Positions 9,083 through 18,282 of a stretch of DNA of 64,000 bases are shown piece by piece; the stretch's first letter is position 1, and every line of letters begins with the position of its first letter. Where the stretch lies: the NCBI RefSeq assembly GCF_018918005.1, contig NZ_JAHLPR010000002.1, positions 110,563-174,562 of the forward strand, given 5' to 3'. Position numbers and translations under genes: made by a program. Origin of the DNA: Paenibacillus sp. MSJ-34. Its GTDB lineage: Bacteria > Bacillota > Bacilli > Paenibacillales > Paenibacillaceae. Below the pieces are notes generated by a model. That model was not told the DNA's origin and searched no databases. It saw nothing but the letters and a program-made list of their open reading frames with translations.

Positions 9083-11101
9083 ATGTCAGCAAGCAACAAG
9101 TCAATTGATCAACTATCCGTCGATACGATACGCACGCTCGCGATCGATGCGATCGAGAAAGCTAAATCCGGCCATCCGGGCATGCCTATGGGTGCCGCTC
9201 CGATGGGTTATCAACTGTTTGCGAAAACGATGAACCATAATCCCGATCAACCGGCATGGATTAACCGCGACCGTTTCGTGTTGTCCGCGGGACACGGTTC
9301 GATGCTGCTCTATAGCTTGCTTCACCTGAGCGGATACGATTTGCCGATGGAAGAGCTGAAGAACTTCCGCCAATGGGGCAGCTTGACGCCGGGGCATCCG
9401 GAGTTCGGACATACGGCGGGCGTCGACGCTACGACCGGTCCGCTTGGACAAGGGATCGCGATGGCGGTAGGTATGGCGATGGCGGAAGCGCAGCTTGGAG
9501 CTACTTACAATAAAGATCAATTCAAAGTGGTCGACCATTACACCTATGCGATCTGCGGCGACGGGGATTTAATGGAAGGGATCTCCAGCGAGGCGGCATC
9601 GATGGCAGGCCATTTGCAGCTCGGCAAATTGATCGTACTATACGATTCGAACGATATTTCCTTGGACGGCGACTTGAACCTCGCTTTCTCGGAAAATGTG
9701 GCACAACGCTTTGAAGCGTACGGTTGGCAAGTGCTGCGCGTCGAGGACGGCAACGATCTCGCGGCGATCGAAGCGGCAATCGAACAAGCGAAGCAAGAAT
9801 CCGGCAAGCCGACGTTAATCGAAGTGAAGACGGTGATCGGATACGGAAGCCCGAACAAGGCGGGCAAAGGCGGCCACGCCGGTCCACACGGCTCTCCGCT
9901 GGGAACGGAAGAAGCGAAATTGACGAAAGAGGCGTACAATTGGACGTACGAGGAAGATTTCTACGTACCGCAAGAAGTGCGCGATCATTTCGCTGCAGTG
10001 AAGCAAAAGGGCATTGCGGCATACAACGCATGGAATGAACAATTCACGGCATACAAAGCATCCTATCCGGAGCTTGCGAAACAATTCGAACAAGCCGTGT
10101 CCGCCGAACTGCCGGCAAATTGGGACGCAGACTTGCCGAAATATACGTCTGAGGACAAACCGTTGTCGACGCGCGTCGCTTCCGGCAATGCGCTGAACGG
10201 ATTGGCCAAGAACGTACCGAGCCTGGTAGGCGGCTCCGCCGACTTGGAAAGCTCGACGATGACGCATTTGAAAGGCTTGCCTGTATTCCATCCGGAAAAT
10301 TACGCGGGACGCAACATTTATTACGGCGTACGCGAATTCGGCATGGCTGCGGCAATGAACGGCATTATGCTGCATGGCGGCCTGAAAGTATACGGCGGAA
10401 CGTTCTTCGTATTTACCGATTACTTGCGTCCTGCCGTTCGTCTTGCGGCGCTGATGAATTTGCCGGTCGTATACGTGCTGACGCACGACAGTATCGCTGT
10501 CGGCGAAGACGGCCCGACGCATGAGCCGATCGAGCAATTGGCGTCGATCCGCATCATTCCGAATTTGACCGTCATTCGTCCTGCCGACGCGAACGAAACT
10601 TCGGCGGCATGGGCTTATTCGCTGCAAAACCGCCGCAATCCGGTGGCGCTCGTCTTAACCCGCCAAAACTTGCCGGTATTGGACAATACGGCGGAAATGG
10701 CGCGCGAGGGGGTAACCCGCGGCGCGTATGTCGTATCCGATGCGGCAAACGGCAAGCCTCAAGCGCAAATTATCGCGACAGGATCCGAAGTGCAGCTCGC
10801 GGTACAAGCGCAAAAAGCGTTGGCCGAACAAGGCGTGCAAGTGCGCGTAATCAGTATGCCAAGCTGGGATTTGTTCGACGCTCAGCCGAAGGAATACCGC
10901 GATTCCGTGCTGCTGCCTGACGTCAAGGCTCGTCTGGCGGTTGAAATGGCCCATCCGTTCGGTTGGGAACGTTATGTCGGCGAACAAGGCGCCGTACTGG
11001 GCATCGACAAATTCGGAGCCTCCGCTCCTGGAGACCGCGTCATTCGCGAATATGGATTTACGGTAGAGAACGTCGTCGGCAAAGTGAAGGAACTGCTGTA
11101 A
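9083..11101 (+). CDS. tkt: Transketolase
   Basis: Thiamine-diphosphate enzyme of the non-oxidative pentose phosphate pathway, moving two-carbon ketol units between sugar phosphates. The TPP-binding motif [15 protein letters not shown]... with the distal Asn (SNDISLDG) is present, as are GHPGMPMG near the start and the pyrimidine-domain motif [16 protein letters not shown]. 672 residues, full length for the bacterial enzyme. TGGAGGAACC precedes the ATG. Flanked by a terminator on the right and an unusual structured leader on the left. Confidence 0.97.
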   Translation: MSASNKSIDQLSVDTIRTLAIDAIEKAKSGHPGMPMGAAPMGYQLFAKTMNHNPDQPAWINRDRFVLSAGHGSMLLYSLLHLSGYDLPMEELKNFRQWGSLTPGHPEFGHTAGVDATTGPLGQGIAMAVGMAMAEAQLGATYNKDQFKVVDHYTYAICGDGDLMEGISSEAASMAGHLQLGKLIVLYDSNDISLDGDLNLAFSENVAQRFEAYGWQVLRVEDGNDLAAIEAAIEQAKQESGKPTLIEVKTVIGYGSPNKAGKGGHAGPHGSPLGTEEAKLTKEAYNWTYEEDFYVPQEVRDHFAAVKQKGIAAYNAWNEQFTAYKASYPELAKQFEQAVSAELPANWDADLPKYTSEDKPLSTRVASGNALNGLAKNVPSLVGGSADLESSTMTHLKGLPVFHPENYAGRNIYYGVREFGMAAAMNGIMLHGGLKVYGGTFFVFTDYLRPAVRLAALMNLPVVYVLTHDSIAVGEDGPTHEPIEQLASIRIIPNLTVIRPADANETSAAWAYSLQNRRNPVALVLTRQNLPVLDNTAEMAREGVTRGAYVVSDAANGKPQAQIIATGSEVQLAVQAQKALAEQGVQVRVISMPSWDLFDAQPKEYRDSVLLPDVKARLAVEMAHPFGWERYVGEQGAVLGIDKFGASAPGDRVIREYGFTVENVVGKVKELL

Positions 11102-11120
11102 TAGGACGATCTCAAATGCA

Positions 11121-11173
11121 AACATCCCGCCCGCCTGCTATAAGAATAGCAGAGCGAAGCGGGATGTTTTTTT
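11121..11173 (+). terminator. Intrinsic terminator of tkt
   Basis: AACATCCCGC (11121-11130) pairs with GCGGGATGTT (11159-11168), an inner stem CTGCTAT/ATAGCAG stacks inside, and a run of T follows. It begins 20 bp after the tkt stop. Confidence 0.88.
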
Positions 11174-11206
11174 ACCGCAATCGCGCCTAGTTATGGATCC
11201 GGTTGG

Positions 11207-12112
11207 TTAGTTACCGGTTTTGCCGATGCGGCGGCCGATCCAATCCTCGTAACAGCGCGCGACGGCGCTCAAATCTTCCTCCCCGTAGCCTTGCGTCTGT
11301 CCGATCTGGAACATGCTTTTGGCCGCTTCCAGCATCGGGACGGGAACGCTCATTTGATCCGAAAGCCGGGAAGCGAGCTTCATATCTTTCAACATGAGAT
11401 TTAAGGAAAATTGGTTGCTGAAATCATGCTCGATGATTTTACGCCCTTTCAACTCGGCGGCCTTGCTGCCCGCCCCGCCGGACATCACCAGGTCGAGAAA
11501 TGCGCTCGTGTCGATGCCCGCCTTGGCGGCGATCGAGAAACCTTCGGCAAGCGCCACATTGTTAATGCCGACGATTGCGTTATGGGCCAGCTTCGTGATC
11601 GCGCCGCTGCCCGACGGCCCCATATAGAGCACTTTGCGCCCCATCGCCAGGAGCAGTTCCTCATGACGGCGGACCGTTTCTTCTTTTCCTCCCGCCATAA
11701 AGACTAACGTGCCGTCAAGGGCGGCAGGCTTGCTGCCCGTTACGGGAGCGTCGAGGAATTCGACGCCTCGAGCGGCGAGCGCTTCTGCAATTCTTCGCAC
11801 CAATTCCGGCGAAATGGTGCTGCTGTCGATAACCGTTTTCGCCGCGCCGCCGTCGCCGATTCCGGCACATACGCCGTTTTCGCCGAAATAGACCTCCTCG
11901 ATCGCACGGTCGTCGCTGATCATGGTGAACAGCACGTCGACTCCTTTCGCCGTCTCGGCAGGGGAGGAGGCGACTTTGGCTCCTTGTTCCGCGAGCGGCT
12001 TTGCCTTGTCCGCAGACCGGTTATAAACGGTCACCTCATACCCTTTGGCCAGAAGATTTGCCGCCATCGGGCCTCCCATCGTGCCCAAACCGATAAATCC
12101 GATTTTTTTCAT
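11207..12112 (-). CDS. NAD(P)-dependent beta-hydroxyacid dehydrogenase family oxidoreductase
   Basis: Member of the 3-hydroxyisobutyrate dehydrogenase / tartronate semialdehyde (2-hydroxy-3-oxopropionate) reductase family. The N-terminal Rossmann motif GFIGLGTMGGPMAANLL, the substrate loop DAPVTGSKPAALDGTL and the catalytic-lysine region GSGAITKLAHNAI are all visible. 301 residues, family length. Which hydroxyacid it uses cannot be decided from sequence; GarR-like and MmsB-like enzymes share these motifs. It is a single gene on the minus strand, convergent with tkt. No partner genes of glyoxylate or valine metabolism are adjacent. Confidence 0.85.
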   Translation of the reverse strand: MKKIGFIGLGTMGGPMAANLLAKGYEVTVYNRSADKAKPLAEQGAKVASSPAETAKGVDVLFTMISDDRAIEEVYFGENGVCAGIGDGGAAKTVIDSSTISPELVRRIAEALAARGVEFLDAPVTGSKPAALDGTLVFMAGGKEETVRRHEELLLAMGRKVLYMGPSGSGAITKLAHNAIVGINNVALAEGFSIAAKAGIDTSAFLDLVMSGGAGSKAAELKGRKIIEHDFSNQFSLNLMLKDMKLASRLSDQMSVPVPMLEAAKSMFQIGQTQGYGEEDLSAVARCYEDWIGRRIGKTGN

Positions 12113-12221
12113 TCCATATCCGCCTCCATCCGATAGTTGTGCATCCTACCTAATATTGTAACATGCTTGTCAGTTGAAATAAAAAATGAAATATGGTATT
12201 CTGAAATATAGAACATACGTT

Positions 12222-12252
12222 CCTTTGAAACACTTTGAAATACACCTTGAAA
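12222..12252 (+). repeat. Three short direct repeats upstream of pgi
   Basis: CCTTTGAAA (12222), ACTTTGAAA (12232) and CCTTGAAA (12245) recur at 10- and 13-bp steps, close to one helical turn. They lie about 150 bp before the pgi start in a 290-bp AT-rich gap that holds no gene. They may be a binding array for a regulator or chance in AT-rich DNA. Confidence 0.3.
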
Positions 12253-12404
12253 TGGATTGCGTCCAACGCAAGTTCCATGGCGAACATTTCTTATTATACC
12301 GTGACTTAGCTTGTATTCTGCGGCAATATACAGTATCCTATTTTATATACAGTTTAACGATGCAAAGGGGAAAAGCATCATAATGACGAGGAGGATGCAG
12401 CAAC

Positions 12405-13760
12405 ATGAGCAAGAAAATACAGTTCGACTATAGTAAAGCACTGTCTTTTGTGCAGCAACATGAAATCGATTATTTGACGGAGCCGGTTCGCGTGGCTCAC
12501 GAACAGTTACATAATAAGACGGGAGCAGGATCCGATTATCTTGGATGGATCGACCTGCCGACGAATTACGATAAGGAAGAATTCGCAAGAATTCAGCAAG
12601 CTGCCGGCAAAATCCAATCGGACTCCGAAGTGCTTGTCGTAATCGGAATCGGAGGATCGTATTTGGGCGCGCGTGCGGCGATCGAAATGCTGTCCCATTC
12701 CTTCTATAACATGCTGCCGAAGGAACAGCGCAGAACGCCGGAAGTTTACTTTGCCGGCAATAACATCAGCTCGACCTACGTGAATCATTTGATTCAGTTG
12801 ATCGGCGATCGGGATTTTTCCGTCAATGTCATTTCCAAATCGGGCACGACGACCGAGCCGGCGATCGCTTTCCGCATTTTCCGCGCTCTGCTTGAGAAGA
12901 AATACGGGAAAGAAGAGGCGCGCAAACGCATCTACGCGACGACGGACCGCGAGAAAGGCGCCCTTAAGAAGCTTGCCACAGAAGAAGGATACGAGTCGTT
13001 TGTTATTCCGGACGATGTAGGCGGACGCTATTCCGTTCTGACGGCTGTCGGCCTGTTGCCGATCGCTGTGGCGGGCATCGATATTGCGGAAATGATGAAC
13101 GGCGCGGCCGACGCGTCGAAAGAATTCAGCAATCCGAACTTGGCGGAGAACGCCAGCTACCAATATGCGGCGGTGCGCAATGCGCTCTACCGTAAAGGCA
13201 AAACGACGGAAATTCTCGTCAATTACGAACCGGCTTTGCATTTCGTATCCGAATGGTGGAAACAACTGTACGGCGAAAGCGAAGGAAAAGACCATAAAGG
13301 CATTTATCCGGCCTCCGTCGACTTCTCGACCGACTTGCACTCCATGGGACAATTCATCCAGGAAGGTACGCGCAATTTGTTCGAAACGGTCATCCAAGTT
13401 GCGGAAGTGCCAAGCCAAATTACGATCGAGAGCGATCCGGACGATTTGGACGGACTCAATTTCTTAACAGGCAAGACGATGGATTTCGTCAATAAGAAAG
13501 CGTTTGAAGGAACGATGCTGGCGCATTCGGACGGCGGCGTGCCGAACCTCATCGTAACGATACCGGATATGACGCCGTATACGTTCGGCTATCTCGTATA
13601 TTTCTTTGAAAAAGCTTGCGGCATCAGCGGGTATTTGCTCGGCGTCAATCCGTTTGACCAGCCGGGTGTCGAAGCGTATAAGAAAAATATGTTTGCCTTG
13701 CTTGGCAAGCCCGGATACGAGAAAGAAAAAGCGGAACTAGAATCCCGCTTGACTCGATAA
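12405..13760 (+). CDS. pgi: Glucose-6-phosphate isomerase
   Basis: Interconverts glucose-6-phosphate and fructose-6-phosphate in glycolysis. Family motifs seen: [16 protein letters not shown] near residue 80, the SIS-type sugar-phosphate loop [14 protein letters not shown], and [19 protein letters not shown]; the C-terminal active-site region [12 protein letters not shown] is intact. 451 residues, the short form typical of Bacillales. AGGAGG precedes the ATG by 9 bases. Monocistronic, with a hairpin terminator downstream. Confidence 0.97.
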   Translation: MSKKIQFDYSKALSFVQQHEIDYLTEPVRVAHEQLHNKTGAGSDYLGWIDLPTNYDKEEFARIQQAAGKIQSDSEVLVVIGIGGSYLGARAAIEMLSHSFYNMLPKEQRRTPEVYFAGNNISSTYVNHLIQLIGDRDFSVNVISKSGTTTEPAIAFRIFRALLEKKYGKEEARKRIYATTDREKGALKKLATEEGYESFVIPDDVGGRYSVLTAVGLLPIAVAGIDIAEMMNGAADASKEFSNPNLAENASYQYAAVRNALYRKGKTTEILVNYEPALHFVSEWWKQLYGESEGKDHKGIYPASVDFSTDLHSMGQFIQEGTRNLFETVIQVAEVPSQITIESDPDDLDGLNFLTGKTMDFVNKKAFEGTMLAHSDGGVPNLIVTIPDMTPYTFGYLVYFFEKACGISGYLLGVNPFDQPGVEAYKKNMFALLGKPGYEKEKAELESRLTR

Positions 13761-13791
13761 TTGCAGTTCATCATGAAGTGACAATCTAAAG

Positions 13792-13838
13792 GCAGTTCGC
13801 CATATCCACATGGTTGGAGTCGGCCGAACTGCTTTCTT
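13792..13838 (+). terminator. Intrinsic terminator of pgi
   Basis: GCAGTTCG (13792-13799) pairs with CGAACTGC (13825-13832), an inner CCA/TGG stem lies in the loop, and TTTCTT follows. It starts 31 bp after the pgi stop. Confidence 0.65.
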
Positions 13839-13895
13839 GAAATCATAGCTGTACATGGGAAATTTATCATCTTGCAGCAATAAACCAGAGGACTG

Positions 13896-14534
13896 ATGCG
13901 GATGCTGGATCGCTTTAAGACAGTCAGACAGTTCGGCTACAAGGAAATCGTCATTAGAAAATCGCGCTTTATCGGTTATGCCAAACCGGTACAGACCGAA
14001 GAAGAAGCGATCCAATTCATTGACGAAATCAAGAAACAGCATTGGAACGCCACGCATAATTGTTCCGCCTATATGATCGGCGAACGGGATGAAATCCAGA
14101 AGCAATCCGACGATGGCGAACCGAGCGGCACGGCGGGCAAACCGATACTGGAAGTCATCAAAAATCAAAACTTAAAAAATACGGCGATCGTCGTCACCCG
14201 TTATTTCGGCGGAATATTGCTGGGAGCGGGCGGGCTGATTCGCGCTTATACGGACGGCGCTGTAGCCGCCATCGAAGCGGCCGACGCGATCGTCAACGTA
14301 TTGCATACGCAAATTTACGTCGAAATCGACTATACGTGGTTGGGGAAACTGGAGAATGAATTGCGCAATCGCAACATACGCATGGGCGAAACGCAATTTA
14401 CGGATAAAGTTATCTTGACCTGCTTGCCCGTTGCGGCGGAGGCCGATCGCTTTACGGCGTGGATAACCGATTTGACGCAAGGTCAAGGCGTTATTACGCG
14501 AGGGGATCAGGTTTATTTTATCGAAGGAGAATAA
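13896..14534 (+). CDS. yigZ: YigZ/IMPACT (UPF0029) family protein
   Basis: Two-domain protein of the UPF0029 family related to eukaryotic IMPACT. The signature THNCSAYMIG followed by SDDGEPSGTAGKPILEVI is present around residues 50-85, and VTRYFGGILLGAGGL follows. The C-terminal ~65 residues form the DUF1949 ferredoxin-like domain. 212 residues, family length. The bacterial function is unsettled; proposals involve translation or proline peptides. It precedes a TetR gene by only 4 bp and is probably cotranscribed with it. Confidence 0.9.
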   Translation: MRMLDRFKTVRQFGYKEIVIRKSRFIGYAKPVQTEEEAIQFIDEIKKQHWNATHNCSAYMIGERDEIQKQSDDGEPSGTAGKPILEVIKNQNLKNTAIVVTRYFGGILLGAGGLIRAYTDGAVAAIEAADAIVNVLHTQIYVEIDYTWLGKLENELRNRNIRMGETQFTDKVILTCLPVAAEADRFTAWITDLTQGQGVITRGDQVYFIEGE

Positions 14535-14538
14535 TGGC

Positions 14539-15120
14539 ATGGCAAGAAGAGCGGTAGAACAGGAGTTGACGCGTGAACGAATATTAGAAGTCGCTAGGCA
14601 TTTGTTTGTTACGAAAGGTTATCGGGCTATCTCAATGCGCAGTATCGGCCAGCAGTTGGGGTATAGCCACGGTTCCTTGTATTATCATTTTAAGGAGAAG
14701 GCCGAATTATTTTATGCTCTCGTTGCGGAGGATTTCAACGAGCTTTGCTTATTAATCGAGCGCGTCAGCGGCCAGGCGCCGGGAGAGGGCGTTTCCAAGC
14801 TCGAATATGTGATGTTGGAATTTATTCGGTTCGGGCTGGATAATCCGCATCATTACGAAATTATGTTCTTGACGCGAGATGAAGAGATGCTTGCTTATTG
14901 CCGGACGGAACAAGCGCGATGCTTGGAATTGTTTGCCGCCATTGTGCGCCAAAGCCTATCCGGGAAAGAACTTACGGAAAAAGCGAGACAGAATATTCCG
15001 TTAAGCCTGTTCTTAGCGGTACACGGTTTCATATCCTATTATATCCAAGATCAGGTATCCTTCGATGAAATTAAACCGGCAGCCCTTGCCCACGTAAAAT
15101 TTTTGGCCTGCAGTTTTTAG
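14539..15120 (+). CDS. TetR/AcrR family transcriptional regulator
   Basis: 193 residues. The N-terminal helix-turn-helix domain (about residues 10-55) has the family pattern ILEVARHLFVTKGYRAISMRSIGQQLGYSHGSLYYHF. The C-terminal ligand domain is divergent, as usual. Start 4 bp after yigZ suggests one transcript with it. The next gene, a flavoenzyme, has its own promoter, so a regulatory link to it is possible but only inferred from position. Confidence 0.92.
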   Translation: MARRAVEQELTRERILEVARHLFVTKGYRAISMRSIGQQLGYSHGSLYYHFKEKAELFYALVAEDFNELCLLIERVSGQAPGEGVSKLEYVMLEFIRFGLDNPHHYEIMFLTRDEEMLAYCRTEQARCLELFAAIVRQSLSGKELTEKARQNIPLSLFLAVHGFISYYIQDQVSFDEIKPAALAHVKFLACSF

Positions 15121-15125
15121 CGCGA

Positions 15126-15160
15126 CGTCAACCGTTCCAACGGTTGGCGTTATTTTGTTT
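15126..15160 (+). terminator. Intrinsic terminator after the TetR gene
   Basis: CGTCAACCGTT (15126-15136) and AACGGTTGGCG (15139-15149) form an 11-bp stem with one mismatch, followed by TTATTTTGTTT, only 6 bp after the stop codon. Confidence 0.8.
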
Positions 15161-15163
15161 GCG

Positions 15164-15192
15164 TTGACAGATCTAAGCCGATATGGTCTAAT
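15164..15192 (+). promoter_or_regulatory. Sigma-A-type promoter for the flavoenzyme gene
   Basis: TTGACA (15164-15169), 17-bp spacer, TCTAAT (15187-15192), located 42 bp before the GTG start and directly after the terminator of the TetR gene. Confidence 0.6.
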
Positions 15193-15233
15193 TTGGACGA
15201 ATTCATTATCGGAAGCGAAAGCGGGGAGTTCAG

Positions 15234-16376
15234 GTGAAAACGGATTATGACGTCATTATTGTAGGCGCGGGCAGTTTCGGGATGAGCGCCGGATATTATT
15301 TGGCAAAATCGGGGGCGAGCGTGCTGCTGATCGACGCCCACGACCCGCCGCATCATAACGGAAGCCACCATGGGGAAACCCGCATCTTTCGGACGGCGTA
15401 CACGATGGGGGCGCCCTACGTTGCCTTGGCGCTTCGCTCCGGACGGCTATGGAGCGAGTTGGCCGAGGCGGTTCGCGAGAGCGCAACGCTGGCGGAACAT
15501 AGCGAAATTTTTCGCCAAACGGGCGTTCTAAGCATAGGTCCGGCAGGCTCCCGTTTTCTTCGCTCCAAACGGGAAAGCTGCGAAGCGTTCGGCATCCCTT
15601 ATGAATACATAAGCGCCCGCGATTTGACGGCAAGATGGCCGGGGTTCTCCGTGCCGGAACGAATGGAAGGGCTTTACGAGCCGAATAGCGGCATTTTGTT
15701 CAGCGAGCGGATTATTCGCGCATATCGGATGTTGGCCCAGAAATACGGGGCGGAATTGTTAATTCATACGCGAACGTTACGAATCGAACAGGGAAAGCGC
15801 GGGAATGAGGTTTATACCGAAAATGGCGCCTATTGTGCGAACAACGTACTTGTCGCGGCCGGCGCATGGTCGGCGGAGGTAGTGCCGGAATTGCTTGGCC
15901 GGATTCAGCCTGTGCGCAAACCGATCGGCTGGTTCAAGGCCCCGGCGCATCGATACGGCGATGGAACGTTTCCGGCGTTCGTCGTCAACAAGGGCGGCGA
16001 TGAAGAATATTACGGCATTCCCGATCTGGACGGTTCCGGTTTGAAAGTCGGCAGGCATGACGGGGGCGATATTCTCGCTCCCGGCCGGCCGATCCCGCCG
16101 TTCGGCGCCTATCGGCAAGACGAAGAACATCTCGCCGCTTTTGTGAGGGACTTTTTGCCGGAAGCCGGCGGGTTGCTGCAAGGGAGCGTCTGTCTGTACG
16201 AGAACGCGCCGGGCGAACGGTTCATGTTAGGCCCCCTTCCCGGCCGTCCCGGCGTTTGGTTTGCGGGCGGAGGGTCGGGACACGGCTTCAAGTTCAGCAG
16301 CGGCATCGGCCAAACGATAGGCGAATGGTTGACGACAGGACAAAGCCTCACGGATGTCTCCGCATTTCGCATTTAA
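15234..16376 (+). CDS. solA: N-methyl-L-tryptophan oxidase-type flavoenzyme
   Basis: FAD-dependent amine oxidase of the monomeric sarcosine oxidase / N-methyl-L-tryptophan oxidase family, releasing formaldehyde and hydrogen peroxide from N-methyl amino acids. Dinucleotide motif VGAGSFGMSAGYYLAKSG at the N-terminus; then HGETRIFRTAY, typical of the family. Cys320 in the segment VCLYENAPGERF corresponds to the cysteine that binds FAD covalently. 380 residues. Start is GTG 15234. The true N-methyl substrate cannot be told from sequence alone. Confidence 0.85.
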   Translation: MKTDYDVIIVGAGSFGMSAGYYLAKSGASVLLIDAHDPPHHNGSHHGETRIFRTAYTMGAPYVALALRSGRLWSELAEAVRESATLAEHSEIFRQTGVLSIGPAGSRFLRSKRESCEAFGIPYEYISARDLTARWPGFSVPERMEGLYEPNSGILFSERIIRAYRMLAQKYGAELLIHTRTLRIEQGKRGNEVYTENGAYCANNVLVAAGAWSAEVVPELLGRIQPVRKPIGWFKAPAHRYGDGTFPAFVVNKGGDEEYYGIPDLDGSGLKVGRHDGGDILAPGRPIPPFGAYRQDEEHLAAFVRDFLPEAGGLLQGSVCLYENAPGERFMLGPLPGRPGVWFAGGGSGHGFKFSSGIGQTIGEWLTTGQSLTDVSAFRI

Positions 16377-16397
16377 AATCTTCATAAAGCGTGAAAG

Positions 16398-16433
16398 GCC
16401 CGTTCCGGCGATTATGCCGGGGCGGGCGTTTTG
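16398..16433 (+). terminator. Intrinsic terminator of the flavoenzyme gene
   Basis: GCCCGTTCCGGC (16398-16409) pairs with GCCGGGGCGGGC (16416-16427), followed by GTTTTGC; 21 bp after the stop codon. Confidence 0.75.
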
Positions 16434-16579
16434 CTTCGAAAAACTTATCGCGCTTCCCCTATTAGGCACTCACACATCATAAGCAAAATGAATATTCTGC
16501 ATTAGAAAATTTGATAAAACGAAATTCCTTTTAACCGCAAAATAGAAAGCCTTGATAGAGGTTTTCTCAAAATAAGGAA

Positions 16580-16639
16580 TTGACGCGAGAAGTCATATTC
16601 TGGTAAAGTTATAATACCAAGTAATCGAATAGGAATTAT
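16580..16639 (+). promoter_or_regulatory. Promoter and dyad operator of the sulfate-uptake operon
   Basis: TTGACG (16580-16585), 18-bp spacer, TAAAGT (16604-16609). Immediately downstream, at the expected transcription start, ATAATACC (16611-16618) and GGAATTAT (16632-16639) form a 7-of-8 inverted repeat. Sulfur-uptake genes in Bacillales are commonly repressed by the Rrf2-type regulator CymR, whose sites lie here and are AT-rich dyads; assigning this dyad to CymR is inference. No SAM riboswitch is visible in the leader. Confidence 0.45.
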
Positions 16640-16671
16640 GGGTAAGTGAAGGCTTGGGGAGGAGAAGTACG

Positions 16672-17487
16672 TTGGATACGATATTGCGGCATAAAGGATG
16701 GACTTGGGGGTTCCGCAGCACCATCATGCTTTATTTTTTACTATTGATCATACTGCCGATTGTCGGCGTATACACCCATTCTTTCGCATCCGGATGGGGG
16801 AAGTTTGTAGAAAGCGTGACCGAACCGCTGGCATGGAAGGCGGTGCTGCTGACGCTGAAACTGTCGCTTATCGCGACCGCGATCCATATCGTCATCGGAA
16901 CGATGATCGCCTGGGTGTTGACCCGTTACCGCTTCTGGGGCAGAACGCTGTTGAACAGCCTGGTCGATCTTCCGTTCGCCTTGCCGACGGCTGTCGGCGG
17001 GCTCATGATCCTGCTCTTGCTCGGCCCGAACAGCCCGGTCGGCCAATGGGCCGAACGTCTCGGATTTGAAATTGTGTTCCACGAACCGGCGATTGTGATC
17101 GCGATGCTATTTGTTACGTTTCCGTTCGTCATTCGCGCGGTGCAGCCGCTGTTGGAGGAAATCGACAAATCGGAAGAGGAAGCCGCCTATATGCTTGGCG
17201 CTACCAGACGAAGAACCTTCCTGAAGGTCATTTTTCCTTCCCTGCTTCCGGGCGTATTAAGCGGCGCGATGTTGGCTTTTTCGCGGGCAATCGCGGAATT
17301 CGGCGCCGTCGTGCTCGTAGCCGGCAATATTCCGGGAAAGACGCTCATCGCGTCGGTATACATTTTCGGCGAAGTGGAGAGCGATAATCCGGTCGGCGCT
17401 GCGGCGGTATCGATCATTTTACTGACATTGTCGTTTGCCGTTTTATGGCTTATTCATTTCGTGCAAACACGGAGATTGAACAAATGA
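16672..17487 (+). CDS. cysT: Sulfate ABC transporter permease CysT
   Basis: One of two membrane subunits of the sulfate/thiosulfate importer. About six membrane helices; the cytoplasmic EAA loop that docks on the ATPase reads EEEAAYMLGATRRRTFLKVIF. LPTAVGGLMILLLLGPNSPVG is typical of CysT. I chose the TTG at 16672 because GGGGAGGAG precedes it by 7-8 bases; a TTG at 16654 lies upstream of that site. The stop overlaps the next start by 4 bp (ATGA), so translation is coupled to cysW. Confidence 0.94.
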   Translation: MDTILRHKGWTWGFRSTIMLYFLLLIILPIVGVYTHSFASGWGKFVESVTEPLAWKAVLLTLKLSLIATAIHIVIGTMIAWVLTRYRFWGRTLLNSLVDLPFALPTAVGGLMILLLLGPNSPVGQWAERLGFEIVFHEPAIVIAMLFVTFPFVIRAVQPLLEEIDKSEEEAAYMLGATRRRTFLKVIFPSLLPGVLSGAMLAFSRAIAEFGAVVLVAGNIPGKTLIASVYIFGEVESDNPVGAAAVSIILLTLSFAVLWLIHFVQTRRLNK

Positions 17488-18281
17488 AAAAAGCGCTTAT
17501 TCTTCTCACCTATTTCATATTCGCGGTCGTGCTGATCATTCCGCTTGCCAAAATTTTTACAGGATCGTGGGAGCAGGGCTTAAGCGGATTCGTCGAGGCG
17601 CTGACCCGCCCGCAGGCGCAGCATGCTTTGATGATGACGGGGTTGATCGTAATCGTCGTTACACTGTTGAATACGCTGTTCGGCGTTATGCTTGCCGTCT
17701 ATCTGGTCCGCGGAACATGGATCGGAAGAAGGGTCAAACAACTGTTAAACAGTATTGTCGATCTGCCTTTTGCCGTCTCCCCGGTTATTGGTGGATTCAT
17801 GATCGTGCTCCTTCTGGGGCCCAATACGGTGATCGGCGCCTTCTTCGAATCGATCGGCTTGAAAATCGTGTTTGCCTTCCCCGGCATGGTGCTCGCTACT
17901 CTGTTCGTCACGTTTCCGCTGATGGTGCGCGAGGTGATGCCCGTACTGCAGGAAATCGGCTCGGGCCAGGAAGAGGCGGCCTCGACGCTGGGCGCGTACG
18001 GGTGGACGACGTTTTGGAAAGTAACTTGGCCTTCGATCCGTTGGGGCGTCATTTACGGCGTCGTATTGACGGTAGCCCGTTCGTTGGGAGAGTTCGGCGC
18101 GGTGCTTGTCGTATCCGGCAACATTATGAATAAAACGCAAACGGCGACAACGCTCGTCTATCAAGATGTGGAAAATTTCAATGTGACCGCGGCGAACGGC
18201 GTCGCTTTCGTGCTTGCCGCTTTTTCGATCGGCTTGCTGCTCATTATGGAATGGACGAAAAAAAGAAAAGGAGTGCATTGA
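17484..18281 (+). CDS. cysW: Sulfate ABC transporter permease CysW
   Basis: Second membrane subunit of the sulfate importer, pairing with CysT. Around six hydrophobic helices; the EAA loop reads EEAASTLGAYGWTTFWKVTWP. LPFAVSPVIGGFMIVLLLGPN and SLGEFGAVLVVSGNI are CysW-like. The ATG at 17484 overlaps the cysT stop as ATGA; the longer in-frame extension to 17445 would overlap cysT and is unlikely. 265 residues. Confidence 0.94.
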   Translation: MKKALILLTYFIFAVVLIIPLAKIFTGSWEQGLSGFVEALTRPQAQHALMMTGLIVIVVTLLNTLFGVMLAVYLVRGTWIGRRVKQLLNSIVDLPFAVSPVIGGFMIVLLLGPNTVIGAFFESIGLKIVFAFPGMVLATLFVTFPLMVREVMPVLQEIGSGQEEAASTLGAYGWTTFWKVTWPSIRWGVIYGVVLTVARSLGEFGAVLVVSGNIMNKTQTATTLVYQDVENFNVTAANGVAFVLAAFSIGLLLIMEWTKKRKGVH

Positions 18282-18282
18282 A

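Noticed and set aside
16440..16671. SAM or T-box riboswitch before cysT
   Set aside because: No conserved core or terminator/antiterminator pair could be traced in the leader.
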